From Haloarcula rubripromontorii (GTDB lineage: Archaea > Halobacteriota > Halobacteria > Halobacteriales > Haloarculaceae), in contig NZ_LIUF01000001.1 in the NCBI RefSeq assembly GCF_001280425.1, forward strand, positions 414,945-478,944: a stretch of DNA of 64,000 nucleotides, given 5' to 3'. The stretch's first letter is position 1. Each line of letters starts with the position of its first letter. This document shows positions 36,593-45,157 of the stretch, in pieces. The translations under genes were made by a program, and so were the position numbers. The notes under the pieces were generated by a model that was not told the DNA's origin, ran no database searches, and saw only the letters and a list, made by a program, of their open reading frames with translations.

Positions 36593-37435
36593 ATGGAGTA
36601 TCTCGAGCGCCGGCGGGACCGGGTTGAGGAGCGCCTAGAGGCGGTTCTCGACAGTGTGGAGCCGGACGAACTCGCGGATGAAGTGCGTCACGTGGCGCTT
36701 TCCGGCGGAAAGCGGGTGCGGCCGACGGTGACAGTGCTGGTGTGTGAGGCGCTGGGTGGAGAGCCAGCCGATGCCGTCGATTTCGCGGTCGGCATCGAAC
36801 TCGTCCACAACGCCTCGCTGGTCATCGACGACATTATCGACGAGTCAGAGCTTCGACGGGGTTCTCCGGCCGCTTGGGAGGCTTTCGGCCACGGCCCGGC
36901 AATCATCGCTTCCGACGGCCTGCTCGGCGAAGCGTTCAATCTCTTTTCGACAGACGAACGCGCCATGCAGACCGTCTCCGAGTCGATGGTCGAACTCGGC
37001 GAGGGCGAGGCCATGGAGCTAGTCGCAGAACCCACCAACGAGAAAGAGTACATGGAGTTGGCCCGTCGAAAGACCGGGGCGCTGTTCCGCGCTGCGGCTG
37101 AGCTGGGAGCAATCGCGGCTGACTCGGACCCGTACACGGTCGAAGCGGTCGGCCAGTACGCCGAACGGGTCGGCGTGGCCTTCCAGATGCGTGACGACGT
37201 GCTTGATGCGACTGCCGACGCCGAAACGCTGGGCAAGCCGGCCGGGACCGACGCGGAGATGGAACGACCGTCGCTGGTGGAAGTGACGGAGCTGACGACA
37301 GAGGAGGCAAACGAGCGGGCGCGGGCCGAATCCGACGCCGCCCTGGAGTCGCTATCGACCATCGACGCCCCGGAGTCCCAGTCGATGGAGTACCTGCGGG
37401 ACCTCGCGGAGTTCGTCGTCGTCCGCGAACGGTGA
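36593..37435 (+). CDS. polyprenyl (geranylgeranyl-type) diphosphate synthase
   Basis: The 280-residue enzyme condenses isopentenyl diphosphate with allylic diphosphates for archaeal lipids, carotenoids and quinones. The first aspartate-rich motif is DDIIDE in VIDDIIDESELRRGSPA, and the second is MRDDVLDATAD. It is shorter than many paralogues (about 350 residues), and the second motif is DDVLD rather than the strict DDxxD with a following lysine. Product length cannot be predicted with certainty; a short-chain product is my guess. Confidence 0.92.
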   Translation: MEYLERRRDRVEERLEAVLDSVEPDELADEVRHVALSGGKRVRPTVTVLVCEALGGEPADAVDFAVGIELVHNASLVIDDIIDESELRRGSPAAWEAFGHGPAIIASDGLLGEAFNLFSTDERAMQTVSESMVELGEGEAMELVAEPTNEKEYMELARRKTGALFRAAAELGAIAADSDPYTVEAVGQYAERVGVAFQMRDDVLDATADAETLGKPAGTDAEMERPSLVEVTELTTEEANERARAESDAALESLSTIDAPESQSMEYLRDLAEFVVVRER

Positions 37436-37480
37436 GGCAGAACGGGAGGGCTTTTGCCCGCTGCTCGATTACGCCCGGCA

Positions 37481-38044
37481 ATGACAGTTATCGGTATCGT
37501 CGGGCTGCCGGGCAGCGGGAAAAGCGAGGCAGCGAACGTCGCCGCCGAGATGGACGTGCCGGTCGTGACGATGGGCGACGTCATCCGCGAGGAATGCCGT
37601 GACCGCGGGCTTGACCCCGCATCGGACCACGGGACAGTCGCGAAGGCGCTCCGGGAAGAGAACGGCCCGGCCGCCATCGCCGAGCGCTCGCTCCCGATGA
37701 TCGAGGGGGAACTCGAATCGAACGACACCGTCCTCGTCGACGGCATCCGATCAGACGTGGAGGTCGAGGCGTTCGAATCGGCCTTTGGCGACGCGTTCTT
37801 GCTCGTCGAGATAGACGCCCCCTTCGAACTGCGAGCGGACCGGCTTGACATTCGTGGCCGGGACGCCTCGGCCGACGACGGCGGCGAATCGCTGGAGGAC
37901 CGCGACGCTCGCGAACTCGGCTTCGGGATGGGCGAGGCCATGGACATGGCCGACCTGACTATCGAGAACACGGAGACGCTGGCCGCATTCCAGCGGACCG
38001 TTCGCACACTGATACGGGACGGGCCGGAGGCACTCGACCAATGA
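37481..38044 (+). CDS. UPF0200-type P-loop kinase-like protein
   Basis: The 187-residue product starts MTVIGIVGLPGSGKSEAANV with the P-loop GLPGSGKS, and resembles dephospho-CoA and adenylate kinase-like nucleotide kinases. Archaeal members (UPF0200/COG0237-like) lack a confirmed substrate. The block RSDVEVEAFESAFGDAFLLV follows a Walker B-like strand (TVLVDGIRSD). The next gene's ATG overlaps its stop by four bases. Confidence 0.88.
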   Translation: MTVIGIVGLPGSGKSEAANVAAEMDVPVVTMGDVIREECRDRGLDPASDHGTVAKALREENGPAAIAERSLPMIEGELESNDTVLVDGIRSDVEVEAFESAFGDAFLLVEIDAPFELRADRLDIRGRDASADDGGESLEDRDARELGFGMGEAMDMADLTIENTETLAAFQRTVRTLIRDGPEALDQ

Positions 38045-38463
38045 GCGCCGTCTACGCCGTCGACGTCCGCATCGAAGCGCCCGTCAACGACACCGAGGTA
38101 ACCGACCGGGTCGCAGACGCGGTTCGGAACCTCTTCCCGGAGGCCGACCCGTCCCACCAGCAGGGCGCGCTCGTCGCGGAGGTGCACACGATGGACGGGT
38201 TCTCCGAGCTACTCCACCGGCGGGAAATCCTCGATACGGCCCGGTCAGTCTTCTTCGACAATCTGGAGGGGGACACCTTCGCGTTCGACGTGAAGAAGCA
38301 AGCGGCGTTCGAAGGACGCATAAACTTCGCAGTCGGTGACCCCTCGGAACTGGGCGACATCCACGTGAACGTGACCGTCAATGAACCGTCGGCCGAGGAG
38401 TATATCGACTACGTCGCGCCGCCGACAGAAGACGGCCAGCCGGTCTACGACGAAGACACATGA
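38041..38463 (+). CDS. UPF0201-type RNA-binding-like protein
   Basis: The 140-residue protein fits the archaeal UPF0201/COG1325 family, distantly ribosomal-protein-like, often described as a predicted exosome-associated protein. Visible blocks are VRNLFPEADPSHQQGALVAE and AFDVKKQAAFEGRINFA. It is sandwiched with four-base overlaps on both sides between the P-loop kinase-like gene and the HAD gene. Confidence 0.85.
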   Translation: MSAVYAVDVRIEAPVNDTEVTDRVADAVRNLFPEADPSHQQGALVAEVHTMDGFSELLHRREILDTARSVFFDNLEGDTFAFDVKKQAAFEGRINFAVGDPSELGDIHVNVTVNEPSAEEYIDYVAPPTEDGQPVYDEDT

Positions 38464-39083
38464 CGACAACCATCTGTTTCGACCTCGACGACACGGTCGT
38501 CCACTATCCGGAGCCCTACGAGAACGTCATCCAGAGGACCGTCGAAGCCCATGGTATCGAGTACACCGACGAGCTTCGAGCCGTTAGCAAAGAGGTGTTT
38601 TACACGGCCTTCGAGGCGCTGGAGCCGGACCCGTACCGCCAGTCGATGGCTGCCGTCGCCGAGGCGGCCGGGGCAGATGTCGACCTCAATGCGCTGGTCG
38701 AGACGCTCAAGCAGACCGAGTTCGCGTCAACGACCGTCCCCGACACAGCCCGGGACAGCCTGACCGCACTTGCCGCCGACAATCAGCTCGCGATTGTCAC
38801 CAACGGTATCCGGGAGCGACAGGTCGCCAAGCTCGACCACCACGGACTGACCGACCTGTTCGACCTTGTTGTCGCCTCCTACGAGGTCGGCGCACACAAG
38901 CCCGACAGCGCGCCGTTCGACCGGGTCCGGGAGGAGCTACCGGCTGACGAGTACGTGATGGTCGGCAACGAGTACGAAACCGATGTCGAGGGTGCACGTA
39001 ACGCGGGCTTCGTCCCGATTCACTACGAGTCGGGCGATGACGGCGGGCCGGACCTCTGGGATTCTATCGACGCGCTGGTGTAG
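38460..39083 (+). CDS. HAD-superfamily hydrolase
   Basis: The 207-residue enzyme has all four HAD motifs: FDLDDTVV (motif I, nucleophile Asp8), VTNGIRERQ (motif II), the lysine in GAHKPDSAPF (motif III) and VGNEYETDVEGARNAGF (motif IV). A helical cap lies between motifs I and II. Phosphatase activity is likely; substrate unknown. It is the last gene of the run starting at 37481. Confidence 0.92.
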   Translation: MTTTICFDLDDTVVHYPEPYENVIQRTVEAHGIEYTDELRAVSKEVFYTAFEALEPDPYRQSMAAVAEAAGADVDLNALVETLKQTEFASTTVPDTARDSLTALAADNQLAIVTNGIRERQVAKLDHHGLTDLFDLVVASYEVGAHKPDSAPFDRVREELPADEYVMVGNEYETDVEGARNAGFVPIHYESGDDGGPDLWDSIDALV

Positions 39084-39130
39084 CGCACGGCGCCACCGGG
39101 ACGGAACAGCGTGCTGGAAGCAGCTGACAA

Positions 39131-39475
39131 TCAGGTCAGTACAGCGGTAAGGATGACGCCGGTGTTCCACGCCGTTACCGCGACACCGAGTAGCGCCAGC
39201 CCGAGCGGGACGCCGATTGAGTACGGCCGAGAAACGTACTTCCAGATGGCGAAAAAGCCCACGAACACGGCGGCTTTCAGGGCCGTCAACACCAGCACTG
39301 CATGCTGTGCAAGCAGTAGCTTGACAACGGGGCTGAGTTCCGTCACCCCGGTGATGCTGTAGCCGACGAGCGTCGTGACGAGGTCGCCGACGCCGAAGAA
39401 GGCGACGGCGACCGCCCACAGGGCAACGGCAGTGTTCGAGGGACCAGTGAGTCGGGCGGGGTGTCGCCAGTTCAT
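39131..39475 (-). CDS. small membrane protein, DUF5658-like
   Basis: A 114-residue protein with about three hydrophobic helices: ALWAVAVAFFGVGDLVTTLV, HAVLVLTALKAAVFVGFFAI and a last one before the C-terminus. It resembles, from memory, the DUF5658 type of short prokaryotic membrane proteins. The ATG at 39475 (MNWRHPARLTG) is preferred over the upstream TTG. Function unknown. Confidence 0.72.
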   Translation of the reverse strand: MNWRHPARLTGPSNTAVALWAVAVAFFGVGDLVTTLVGYSITGVTELSPVVKLLLAQHAVLVLTALKAAVFVGFFAIWKYVSRPYSIGVPLGLALLGVAVTAWNTGVILTAVLT

Positions 39476-39567
39476 ACCACCCGGTACCGCTACACAGTAC
39501 TTCGTTAGTAGTAGCTTCAATGACAGCTACAGCGGTAAGCTCTCTTTTCGAGGGGGCTGTCGGTCGT

Positions 39568-40638
39568 TCAGAACCCGCTCACGAATATCGCGAGCCACTC
39601 CCCGAGTTCGCGGCGCTTGCTGACCCGAACCGACTCGACCCACTTCACCCACTGGAACCCACGGCGGCCGGGCGCAACGAGTCGGAGGGGGTAGCCGTGC
39701 CCGTGGGCCAGGCGCTCGCCGTCGACGTGCGTGGCCAACACGGCGTCACGAGCCTCCGACAGCGGGAGGCTCCACCGGTAGCCAGTGACAGAGCGGAACT
39801 GGACCCATCCCGCCGCGTCGTCGGCGTCGGCGGCGTCAAGCAGGTCACCGACGCGAACGCCCTGCCACTCGTGACCGGAGTACCAGCCGCTCGTGCAGTC
39901 AAGCACCGCCGATTCGGTCGCGTCCGGCGAGAGGTCGTCGGCGGCGTAGCTGGTCTCGCTGTCGACCCGGCCACCGACCGACAGCGACCAGTCGGCCGCG
40001 TCGACCGGGTCCGGATCGTCGGCGACCCAGCTCGTGACGGGGAAGCGGTTGCCGTCGCCGGTCCCGTCCTCCCGCGAACCGGTGTAGCGGCGGTCCGCGC
40101 CGGCCGTGTCAAGTGCATCGTTAACTGGCCCCTGGAGTCGCCAGATCAGCGCCCCCGCGGTTACCAACCCAGCGTACCGGAGGACGTCACGGCGGCCGCT
40201 ACGAGTGGCCTCTGCTGGAGAGTAAAACCGGGTCCGGAGATGCATCAGCAACAGCGGCGGGACCAGCAGGCCGAGCGCGATGTGGAGGTGAAACAGCCCC
40301 CACGGTCCGAGGTCGAGCGTGCCGCCGAATATCCACCAGACGCCGGTACCGAGCGCCCCCAACGTGACCGCCGCCAGACCGACCGAGAGGACACGGGCCG
40401 CAGTGAGCCGCGACGGCGCGACACGGTGGGCGACACGGTGGAGCTTCACCGGCAACAGGAGCACCAGGACCACGCCGGAGAGCGCGTGGAGGTCGATTAT
40501 CCACGCGCTGCTGGGAACCCCTGCGTAGATGGTGGCGATGCCGGTGGTAAGCAGCGTCGCCACCGCCGCGAACAGCCCCCAGTCGACCGCCCGTGGCGTC
40601 GGCGTCACCCGGCGGAGCGTCATGGTATCGGTTAGCAC
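39568..40638 (-). CDS. membrane cytochrome-type domain fused to sulfite oxidase-like molybdopterin domain
   Basis: The 356-residue protein combines two parts. Residues about 18-165 form roughly four helices with spaced histidines (LHALSGVVLVLLLPVKLHRVAH and LFHLHIALGLL), consistent with a b-type heme or YedZ-like anchor. Residues 195-356 are a sulfite oxidase-fold molybdopterin domain with the conserved cysteine ligand in LDCTSGWYSGHEWQGV. In most bacteria the equivalents (MsrP and MsrQ) are separate. A periplasmic-side reductase or oxidase is likely; substrate unknown. The usual start could also be the second Met (MTLRRV). Confidence 0.85.
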   Translation of the reverse strand: MLTDTMTLRRVTPTPRAVDWGLFAAVATLLTTGIATIYAGVPSSAWIIDLHALSGVVLVLLLPVKLHRVAHRVAPSRLTAARVLSVGLAAVTLGALGTGVWWIFGGTLDLGPWGLFHLHIALGLLVPPLLLMHLRTRFYSPAEATRSGRRDVLRYAGLVTAGALIWRLQGPVNDALDTAGADRRYTGSREDGTGDGNRFPVTSWVADDPDPVDAADWSLSVGGRVDSETSYAADDLSPDATESAVLDCTSGWYSGHEWQGVRVGDLLDAADADDAAGWVQFRSVTGYRWSLPLSEARDAVLATHVDGERLAHGHGYPLRLVAPGRRGFQWVKWVESVRVSKRRELGEWLAIFVSGF

Positions 40639-40674
40639 TGGAGCGGCTTATACTGCCGTGACAGCGCAGCGGCG

Positions 40675-41637
40675 TCAGTACGACTGCCGGAGGACCGTCT
40701 CACCGCTGGCGTTTCGGACACTAACGGTGTCGGCGTCGTTGTTCCAGACTGCGCCGTTCCGGCCCCAGTACCGCTCGGTCCCAGTGTCGGTGCCGCGACC
40801 AGTGTAGAGGGTGACCGAGCCGTTCGGGACGAGAGTCAGGCTCGCAAACGTGTACCGGTGCCCCACAGCATCGCTGACCGTCCATCCGGAGAGATCGAGC
40901 GGTTCGTCGCCAGTGTTGGTGAGCGTGAGGTACTCGTCGTTCAGGTTCTCGTTGTCGTTGCCGGCCGCGTCGGAGTGAATTTCGGCGATCGCGAGTCCGC
41001 CGGGACTCTCAGTGATAGTTCCACCGTCGGCGATAGCCGTGCGAGTCACCGCGCTCGGGTTCGTACAGCGCCAGAGCCCGCGCCGGTCGGAGCGGGCGTC
41101 GTCCTCAGCCGTGTAAAACCGCTCGGCTCGCGTGAATTCGCTGTCGTAGACCCGCGCGTGGCCAGTCTCGACGAGTCGGTAATTGAACAGCGCTTCGTCG
41201 TGAACAACGTAGGCCAGTAGCCTATCGTAGTAGCCGCGCCGGTCCAGGTTCGGGTCGAACGCGAGCCCGACCGTCTCGCCCAGCAGGTGCTGTTTGGCGA
41301 ACGACGACGCGTCCGTGCCGGCCCCGCGGAGGCAGGACACACCGGCGTCCGTCTCGGGAACACCCTCGAACTCTGCGGGGTCGGTCTCGGTGTGGACTTC
41401 GGGGGTGTCGACGCCGACGAGTCGGATCGTGTCGCCAGTCCCGTTCTCGTAGGCAATCTGTATCGTATCGCCGTCGACGACGGCCGTGACGGTAACGGTG
41501 ACAGTTGCGTGTGGCACATCGACTGCTGACTGGCCGTCAACAGCGGTCCCCGTCGGCTGCGACGACGAGCCGGCGAAGCCGCTACAGCCGGCAGCCACCA
41601 CGAGAACAACGACGAAACCGAACACGGGCCAGCGCAT
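40675..41637 (-). CDS. secreted lipoprotein: staphylococcal nuclease-like plus lamin-tail domain
   Basis: The 320-residue product has a lipoprotein signal (VVVLVVAAGCSG, Cys18), a thermonuclease-type OB fold (VVDGDTIQI, IRLVGVDTPE and RRGYYDRLLAYV with the catalytic Arg/Glu pattern, about 50-205) and a C-terminal lamin-tail domain (about 212-320: IAEIHSDAAGNDNENLNDEY, WTVSDAVGH). It probably degrades extracellular DNA at the cell surface, supplying phosphate or nucleosides. ATG at 41637 is chosen because the signal peptide starts there. Confidence 0.9.
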   Translation of the reverse strand: MRWPVFGFVVVLVVAAGCSGFAGSSSQPTGTAVDGQSAVDVPHATVTVTVTAVVDGDTIQIAYENGTGDTIRLVGVDTPEVHTETDPAEFEGVPETDAGVSCLRGAGTDASSFAKQHLLGETVGLAFDPNLDRRGYYDRLLAYVVHDEALFNYRLVETGHARVYDSEFTRAERFYTAEDDARSDRRGLWRCTNPSAVTRTAIADGGTITESPGGLAIAEIHSDAAGNDNENLNDEYLTLTNTGDEPLDLSGWTVSDAVGHRYTFASLTLVPNGSVTLYTGRGTDTGTERYWGRNGAVWNNDADTVSVRNASGETVLRQSY

Positions 41638-41689
41638 CGGATAGACCTTGTCGGCCGGCGGCACAAGTGTGGCGGTGCCGCTGGGCGGA

Positions 41690-41700
41690 CTGTTATACGT
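41690..41700 (+). promoter_or_regulatory. candidate promoter of the CBS-MaoC gene
   Basis: CTGTTATACGT lies about 29 bases before the ATG at 41725, the right spacing for a leaderless transcript. Confidence 0.45.
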
Positions 41701-41724
41701 CTGCCATGTCTGGGTCCCGGTACA

Positions 41725-42618
41725 ATGCTCGTCCCGCTGCCAGTCAGGGAAATCATGCGGACACCGGTCGAGACCATCGGCCCCGACGCCCCCGTCATCG
41801 AGGCCGCGAAGCGCCTCCGCGACAAGGACATCGGCTCGCTCGTCGTCGAGTCCGACGGTGACTGTGTCGGCATCATCACGGAGAGCGACATCGTCGCCGT
41901 CACCGCGGCCGAGGGGGACACCAGGGCGCTGTCGGTCGGCGACGTGATGGCCGAGACGCTGGTGACGGTCGGTCCCGACGTGGACATCGAAACGGCCGTC
42001 GACCGGCTCCGGACGAACAACGTCAAGAAACTGCCCGTCATCGAGGAGGGCGAACTTGTCGGGATTGTCACAACGACCGATATCTCGGACTACATCCCGC
42101 ATCTCGCGCGGGCGGGGGGAGCGACCGGCGAGCCGTCACAGCGAGAGCGGTTCACCCGGCCGGACACGCTGTACGAGGACGAGGACTGGACCTTCGAGAG
42201 CTACGGGACTGTCGACGGTATCGACGTAGGTGACCACGTCCAGTTCAGCAAGACGATAACGCAGGGCGACGTGGAGGCCTTCGCCGAGGCGAGCGGCGAC
42301 ACGAACAGGCTCCACCTCGACGCGGGGTTCGCGGCGGGGACCCGGTTCGGCCGCCGAATCGTTCACGGAACACTCGTCTCCGGCCTCATCAGCGCCGCCC
42401 TAGCCCGGCTCCCCGGGCTGACCATCTACCTCTCGCAAGAGCTGAGCTATCAGGGACCCGTCGACATCGACGAGGAGGTCACGGCCCGCTGTGAGGTCGT
42501 CGAGCGCATTCAGGACAACCGGTTCCGACTGGCCACGGCCGTCGACGACTCAGAGGGGAACTGCGTCATCGAGGGCGATGCCGTCGTTATCTCCGACCCG
42601 ATTCCGGATACGGCCTGA
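41725..42618 (+). CDS. CBS-domain pair fused to MaoC-type hydratase
   Basis: The 297-residue protein has two CBS motifs (residues about 5-65 and 72-127; IMRTPVETIGPDAPVIEAAK and VMAETLVTVGPDVDIETAVD) forming one adenosyl-nucleotide-binding module, a linker, and a MaoC hot-dog domain (about 163-290). The hydratase site reads SGDTNRLHLD, with Asp192 and His197 as the expected catalytic pair, followed by FGRRIVHGTLVSGLIS. It would hydrate or dehydrate an acyl-CoA-type substrate under control of AMP/ATP or a related ligand; this control is inferred from domain content. Confidence 0.9.
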   Translation: MLVPLPVREIMRTPVETIGPDAPVIEAAKRLRDKDIGSLVVESDGDCVGIITESDIVAVTAAEGDTRALSVGDVMAETLVTVGPDVDIETAVDRLRTNNVKKLPVIEEGELVGIVTTTDISDYIPHLARAGGATGEPSQRERFTRPDTLYEDEDWTFESYGTVDGIDVGDHVQFSKTITQGDVEAFAEASGDTNRLHLDAGFAAGTRFGRRIVHGTLVSGLISAALARLPGLTIYLSQELSYQGPVDIDEEVTARCEVVERIQDNRFRLATAVDDSEGNCVIEGDAVVISDPIPDTA

Positions 42619-42671
42619 GTGGCGTGCCCTCCGGCGGCGCTCGCGCGGCCACATTGGTTCGTGTTACCGAA

Positions 42672-42683
42672 TAACAATTGTTA
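42672..42683. promoter_or_regulatory. 12-bp palindrome at the wHTH-GNAT promoter
   Basis: TAACAATTGTTA is a perfect palindrome that overlaps the start of the AT-rich element GTTAATAATC (42680-42689), itself about 25 bases before the ATG at 42709. A protein bound here would cover the TATA/BRE site. Since the gene product carries its own winged helix, autoregulation is possible. Confidence 0.5.
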
Positions 42684-42708
42684 ATAATCTGCTAGTATAT
42701 AGGCCGAT

Positions 42709-43443
42709 ATGGACGCTGTTGAACGGCCGACTTTCGAGACAAGCGCGGCGATGGAGGTGTATCAGTACGTCGAGCGACACGGGACGGCGGCGCGACACCG
42801 GGTCCGCGAGGCGGTGGACCTGTCGCCGGAGAGCTTCGAAGAGACCCTGACACACCTCCTGTCGAAGGGGTACATCGAGGACGACGGCGGGACCCTGACG
42901 CTGGCGCTCGATGTCGGCTCCGTCGAGCAACACACCACGAACGGGCTGACTTACACGATTCGGCCGGCCCGCAACGATGACTTCGAGGGACTCGTCCAGA
43001 CGATTCGGAACGTCTCCAGCGACGGCACCTACGTCGTCGCCGAGAGCGTCGCCGAACAGTTACTCTACGAGGACGCTGTCACGCGGCACAACACGGTCGA
43101 ATCGAGAGTGTTCTTCGTCGCCACAGTAGACGGCGAGGTCATCGGCTGGTGTCACCTCGACATCCCGCAACTGGACAAGCTCCGCGAGACGGCCCAGCTC
43201 ACCGTCGGCGTCAGGGAGGAACAGCGGGGGCAGGGCATCGGCAGCCAGCTCATGGACCGCGGGCTGGACTGGGCGCGGGCCAACGGCTACCGGAAGCTGT
43301 ACAACAGCGTGCCGGCGATAACGGAGAACGCGATGGTGTTCCTCGAAGAGCACGGCTGGCACACCGAGGGAATCCGGCGGAACCACTACACCGTCGACGG
43401 CGAGCAAGTCGACGAAGTGATGATGGCCTACACGTTTGACTGA
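42709..43443 (+). CDS. winged-helix / GNAT acetyltransferase fusion
   Basis: The 244-residue protein has an N-terminal MarR/ArsR-like winged helix (about 8-70: AMEVYQYVERHGTAARHRVR, then SFEETLTHLLSKGYIEDDGG) and a C-terminal GNAT domain (about 82-244) with the acetyl-CoA loop EEQRGQGIGSQLMDRGL (RGQGIG at 173-178). The combination suggests DNA binding linked to acetylation of a small molecule or protein. The promoter carries a perfect palindrome. Confidence 0.88.
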   Translation: MDAVERPTFETSAAMEVYQYVERHGTAARHRVREAVDLSPESFEETLTHLLSKGYIEDDGGTLTLALDVGSVEQHTTNGLTYTIRPARNDDFEGLVQTIRNVSSDGTYVVAESVAEQLLYEDAVTRHNTVESRVFFVATVDGEVIGWCHLDIPQLDKLRETAQLTVGVREEQRGQGIGSQLMDRGLDWARANGYRKLYNSVPAITENAMVFLEEHGWHTEGIRRNHYTVDGEQVDEVMMAYTFD

Positions 43444-43464
43444 CGCCGGGCCGTCGGCTCCGTA

Positions 43465-44511
43465 CTACAGGAGTACGACCAGCGCCAGCGCGATCCAGAC
43501 GATTTTCAGCCCCGTGTTGACGACGATGACCTTCGAGCCGAACTCCCGGCCCCAGATGCCGTACTGGAACGGAATCGAGCGCTTGAACGTCGAGACGGCA
43601 AAGGAGATGATGCCGCCGACGAGCATCGTCGCCACGGCGGTCCGTGCGGTGAACGTCCCGTTCCGGATGAGCGGGGCGATGACCGTCGCTCCCGAGGTGG
43701 TATCGAGCGCGTAGGCGGCGATGACGGGGATGGCCGCCCCGGGCAGGCCGAGCAGGCCGGCGAACCCGTCGGCGGCGGCAGTCACGGACGCGCCATCGCT
43801 GCCGGCCAGCGCTAGTAGTTCATCACCGTAGGCCACGAGCAGGGAGACGACGGCGTAGATGGCCGCTAGCCGCGGCAGGATGTCCCGGACTTTCTCGGCC
43901 GTCGCGTCGAAGGCCGTCCTGACGGCCGCCCGGCGGGTGGCCGGGCGCTCGTCGAACACGTCCCCGGGGTCGTCGGCCGTCCCGCCGTCGGGGGCCGGGC
44001 CCGCGCCGGCGGCCGAACGGCCCACGTTGGCCGGATCCAGCAGGACCGCGCCCGCGGCGATGCCGGTCAGCGTAATCGCCAGCGCGATGAGCCCGCGGGT
44101 GGTGACGTACAGCACGCCGACTCTGAACCCCAAGATGGGGATGAGTATCGGCGCGTAGAACGTGATGATGTGCTGGGCGAAGCCGAAGAAGGTGTTGATG
44201 GTGACGGCGACGAGCGTCGCGCGGTCGGACAGCGCGCCGGACTCCCGGAAGTCGGCCAGCATGCCGTAGCCGGCGGTCGTCGAGGCCGTCGTCGTCAGGA
44301 TGGCGGTCCCGACCTCGTCGGGGAGGTTCGCTGGCGACGTGAGATAGCGGGAGACGACGGCGATTTTCTCGACGAGGCCGAACGCCACGGCCAGTTCCGC
44401 GAGGAACACCCCCAGCGAGAGGAAGACGGTGATGCGCAGGACGCGGACGGCGACCTCACCGAGAACCGAGACGGCCGGGTGTCCGAGGACAGCGGCGACA
44501 AGCGACTGCAC
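43465..44511 (-). CDS. nucleoside-recognition/gate-type membrane protein
   Basis: The protein has eight to ten hydrophobic helices and repeated Gate-domain features: TAILTTTASTTAGYGMLADF, TINTFFGFAQHIITFYAPIL and AYALDTTSGATVIAPLIRNG. Such proteins resemble spore-maturation SpmA/B and YjiH-type transport proteins. The start is uncertain: the frame is open beyond 44591 into the MgtE gene, so the GTG at 44511 (giving 348 residues) or the upstream TTG at about 44539 is likely; I use the GTG. The long polar insert (about 160-215) is Ala/Gly/Asp-rich. Substrate unknown. Confidence 0.78.
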   Translation of the reverse strand: MQSLVAAVLGHPAVSVLGEVAVRVLRITVFLSLGVFLAELAVAFGLVEKIAVVSRYLTSPANLPDEVGTAILTTTASTTAGYGMLADFRESGALSDRATLVAVTINTFFGFAQHIITFYAPILIPILGFRVGVLYVTTRGLIALAITLTGIAAGAVLLDPANVGRSAAGAGPAPDGGTADDPGDVFDERPATRRAAVRTAFDATAEKVRDILPRLAAIYAVVSLLVAYGDELLALAGSDGASVTAAADGFAGLLGLPGAAIPVIAAYALDTTSGATVIAPLIRNGTFTARTAVATMLVGGIISFAVSTFKRSIPFQYGIWGREFGSKVIVVNTGLKIVWIALALVVLL

Positions 44512-44590
44512 GGTTCGACGTAGCGGCCTGTCCTGCAAAGGCCCATCGGTAGCGTCAGTCCCTTCAGGGGCCGCCGTCGCTGCTGTGAAC

Positions 44591-45157
44591 TCACACGAAC
44601 ACGCGGACGGCACCGAACAGCACCACCACGCCCAGCACGTCACAGACGTTCGTGACGACGGGGATGACCACGTCATCGGGGTCCAGTTCGAACCGGTAGG
44701 CGGCGTAGGTCGTCACCGTCGTCACGACGATGGCCAGCACTGCAAGCAGACCCCCACTGACGAGCGCGACCAGCACGACCGTCCGAAGCGGGAGCGCAGC
44801 GCCGCCGATAACGGTCTGGAGGAGCCACGCGCCGGCACCGACGAGCGGGAACAGCGTCACCGCGAGAGCGAGCGTAGCGATGGCGTTGCCGGCCAACCGG
44901 TCGTCGGTCGGCGTAAACGACAGGAGGCCGAGGTGAAACGCCGTCGAGAACCGCGCCGCGAGGATACTGCCGAGGTTGCCCGCCATCCCGATTGTCACCG
45001 GGACGAGGACGAGCAGCGACGGATACTGCAGTAGTGTTCCCTCGAAGGTATCGAGCACGAGGCCGCTCCCGAGTTCGATAGCGGTGAGGACGACCAAGAT
45101 GGGGAACATCGTCCGGACGATGCCCGACACCGACCACTGGGAGGCGAACTCCGCCAT
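44591..45157 (-). CDS. MgtE-type divalent cation transporter half (second gene)
   Basis: The 188-residue membrane protein matches the integral domain of MgtE/SLC41 Mg2+ transporters, with PSLLVLVPVTIGMAGNLGSI (the family helix with the GN motif) and DDVVIPVVTNVCDVLGVVVL near the end. No N-terminal MgtE or CBS regulatory domains are present. Its ATG follows the stop of the neighbouring half-gene with no gap, so the two probably pair like the two repeats of a eukaryotic SLC41 protein. Confidence 0.9.
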   Translation of the reverse strand: MAEFASQWSVSGIVRTMFPILVVLTAIELGSGLVLDTFEGTLLQYPSLLVLVPVTIGMAGNLGSILAARFSTAFHLGLLSFTPTDDRLAGNAIATLALAVTLFPLVGAGAWLLQTVIGGAALPLRTVVLVALVSGGLLAVLAIVVTTVTTYAAYRFELDPDDVVIPVVTNVCDVLGVVVLFGAVRVFV

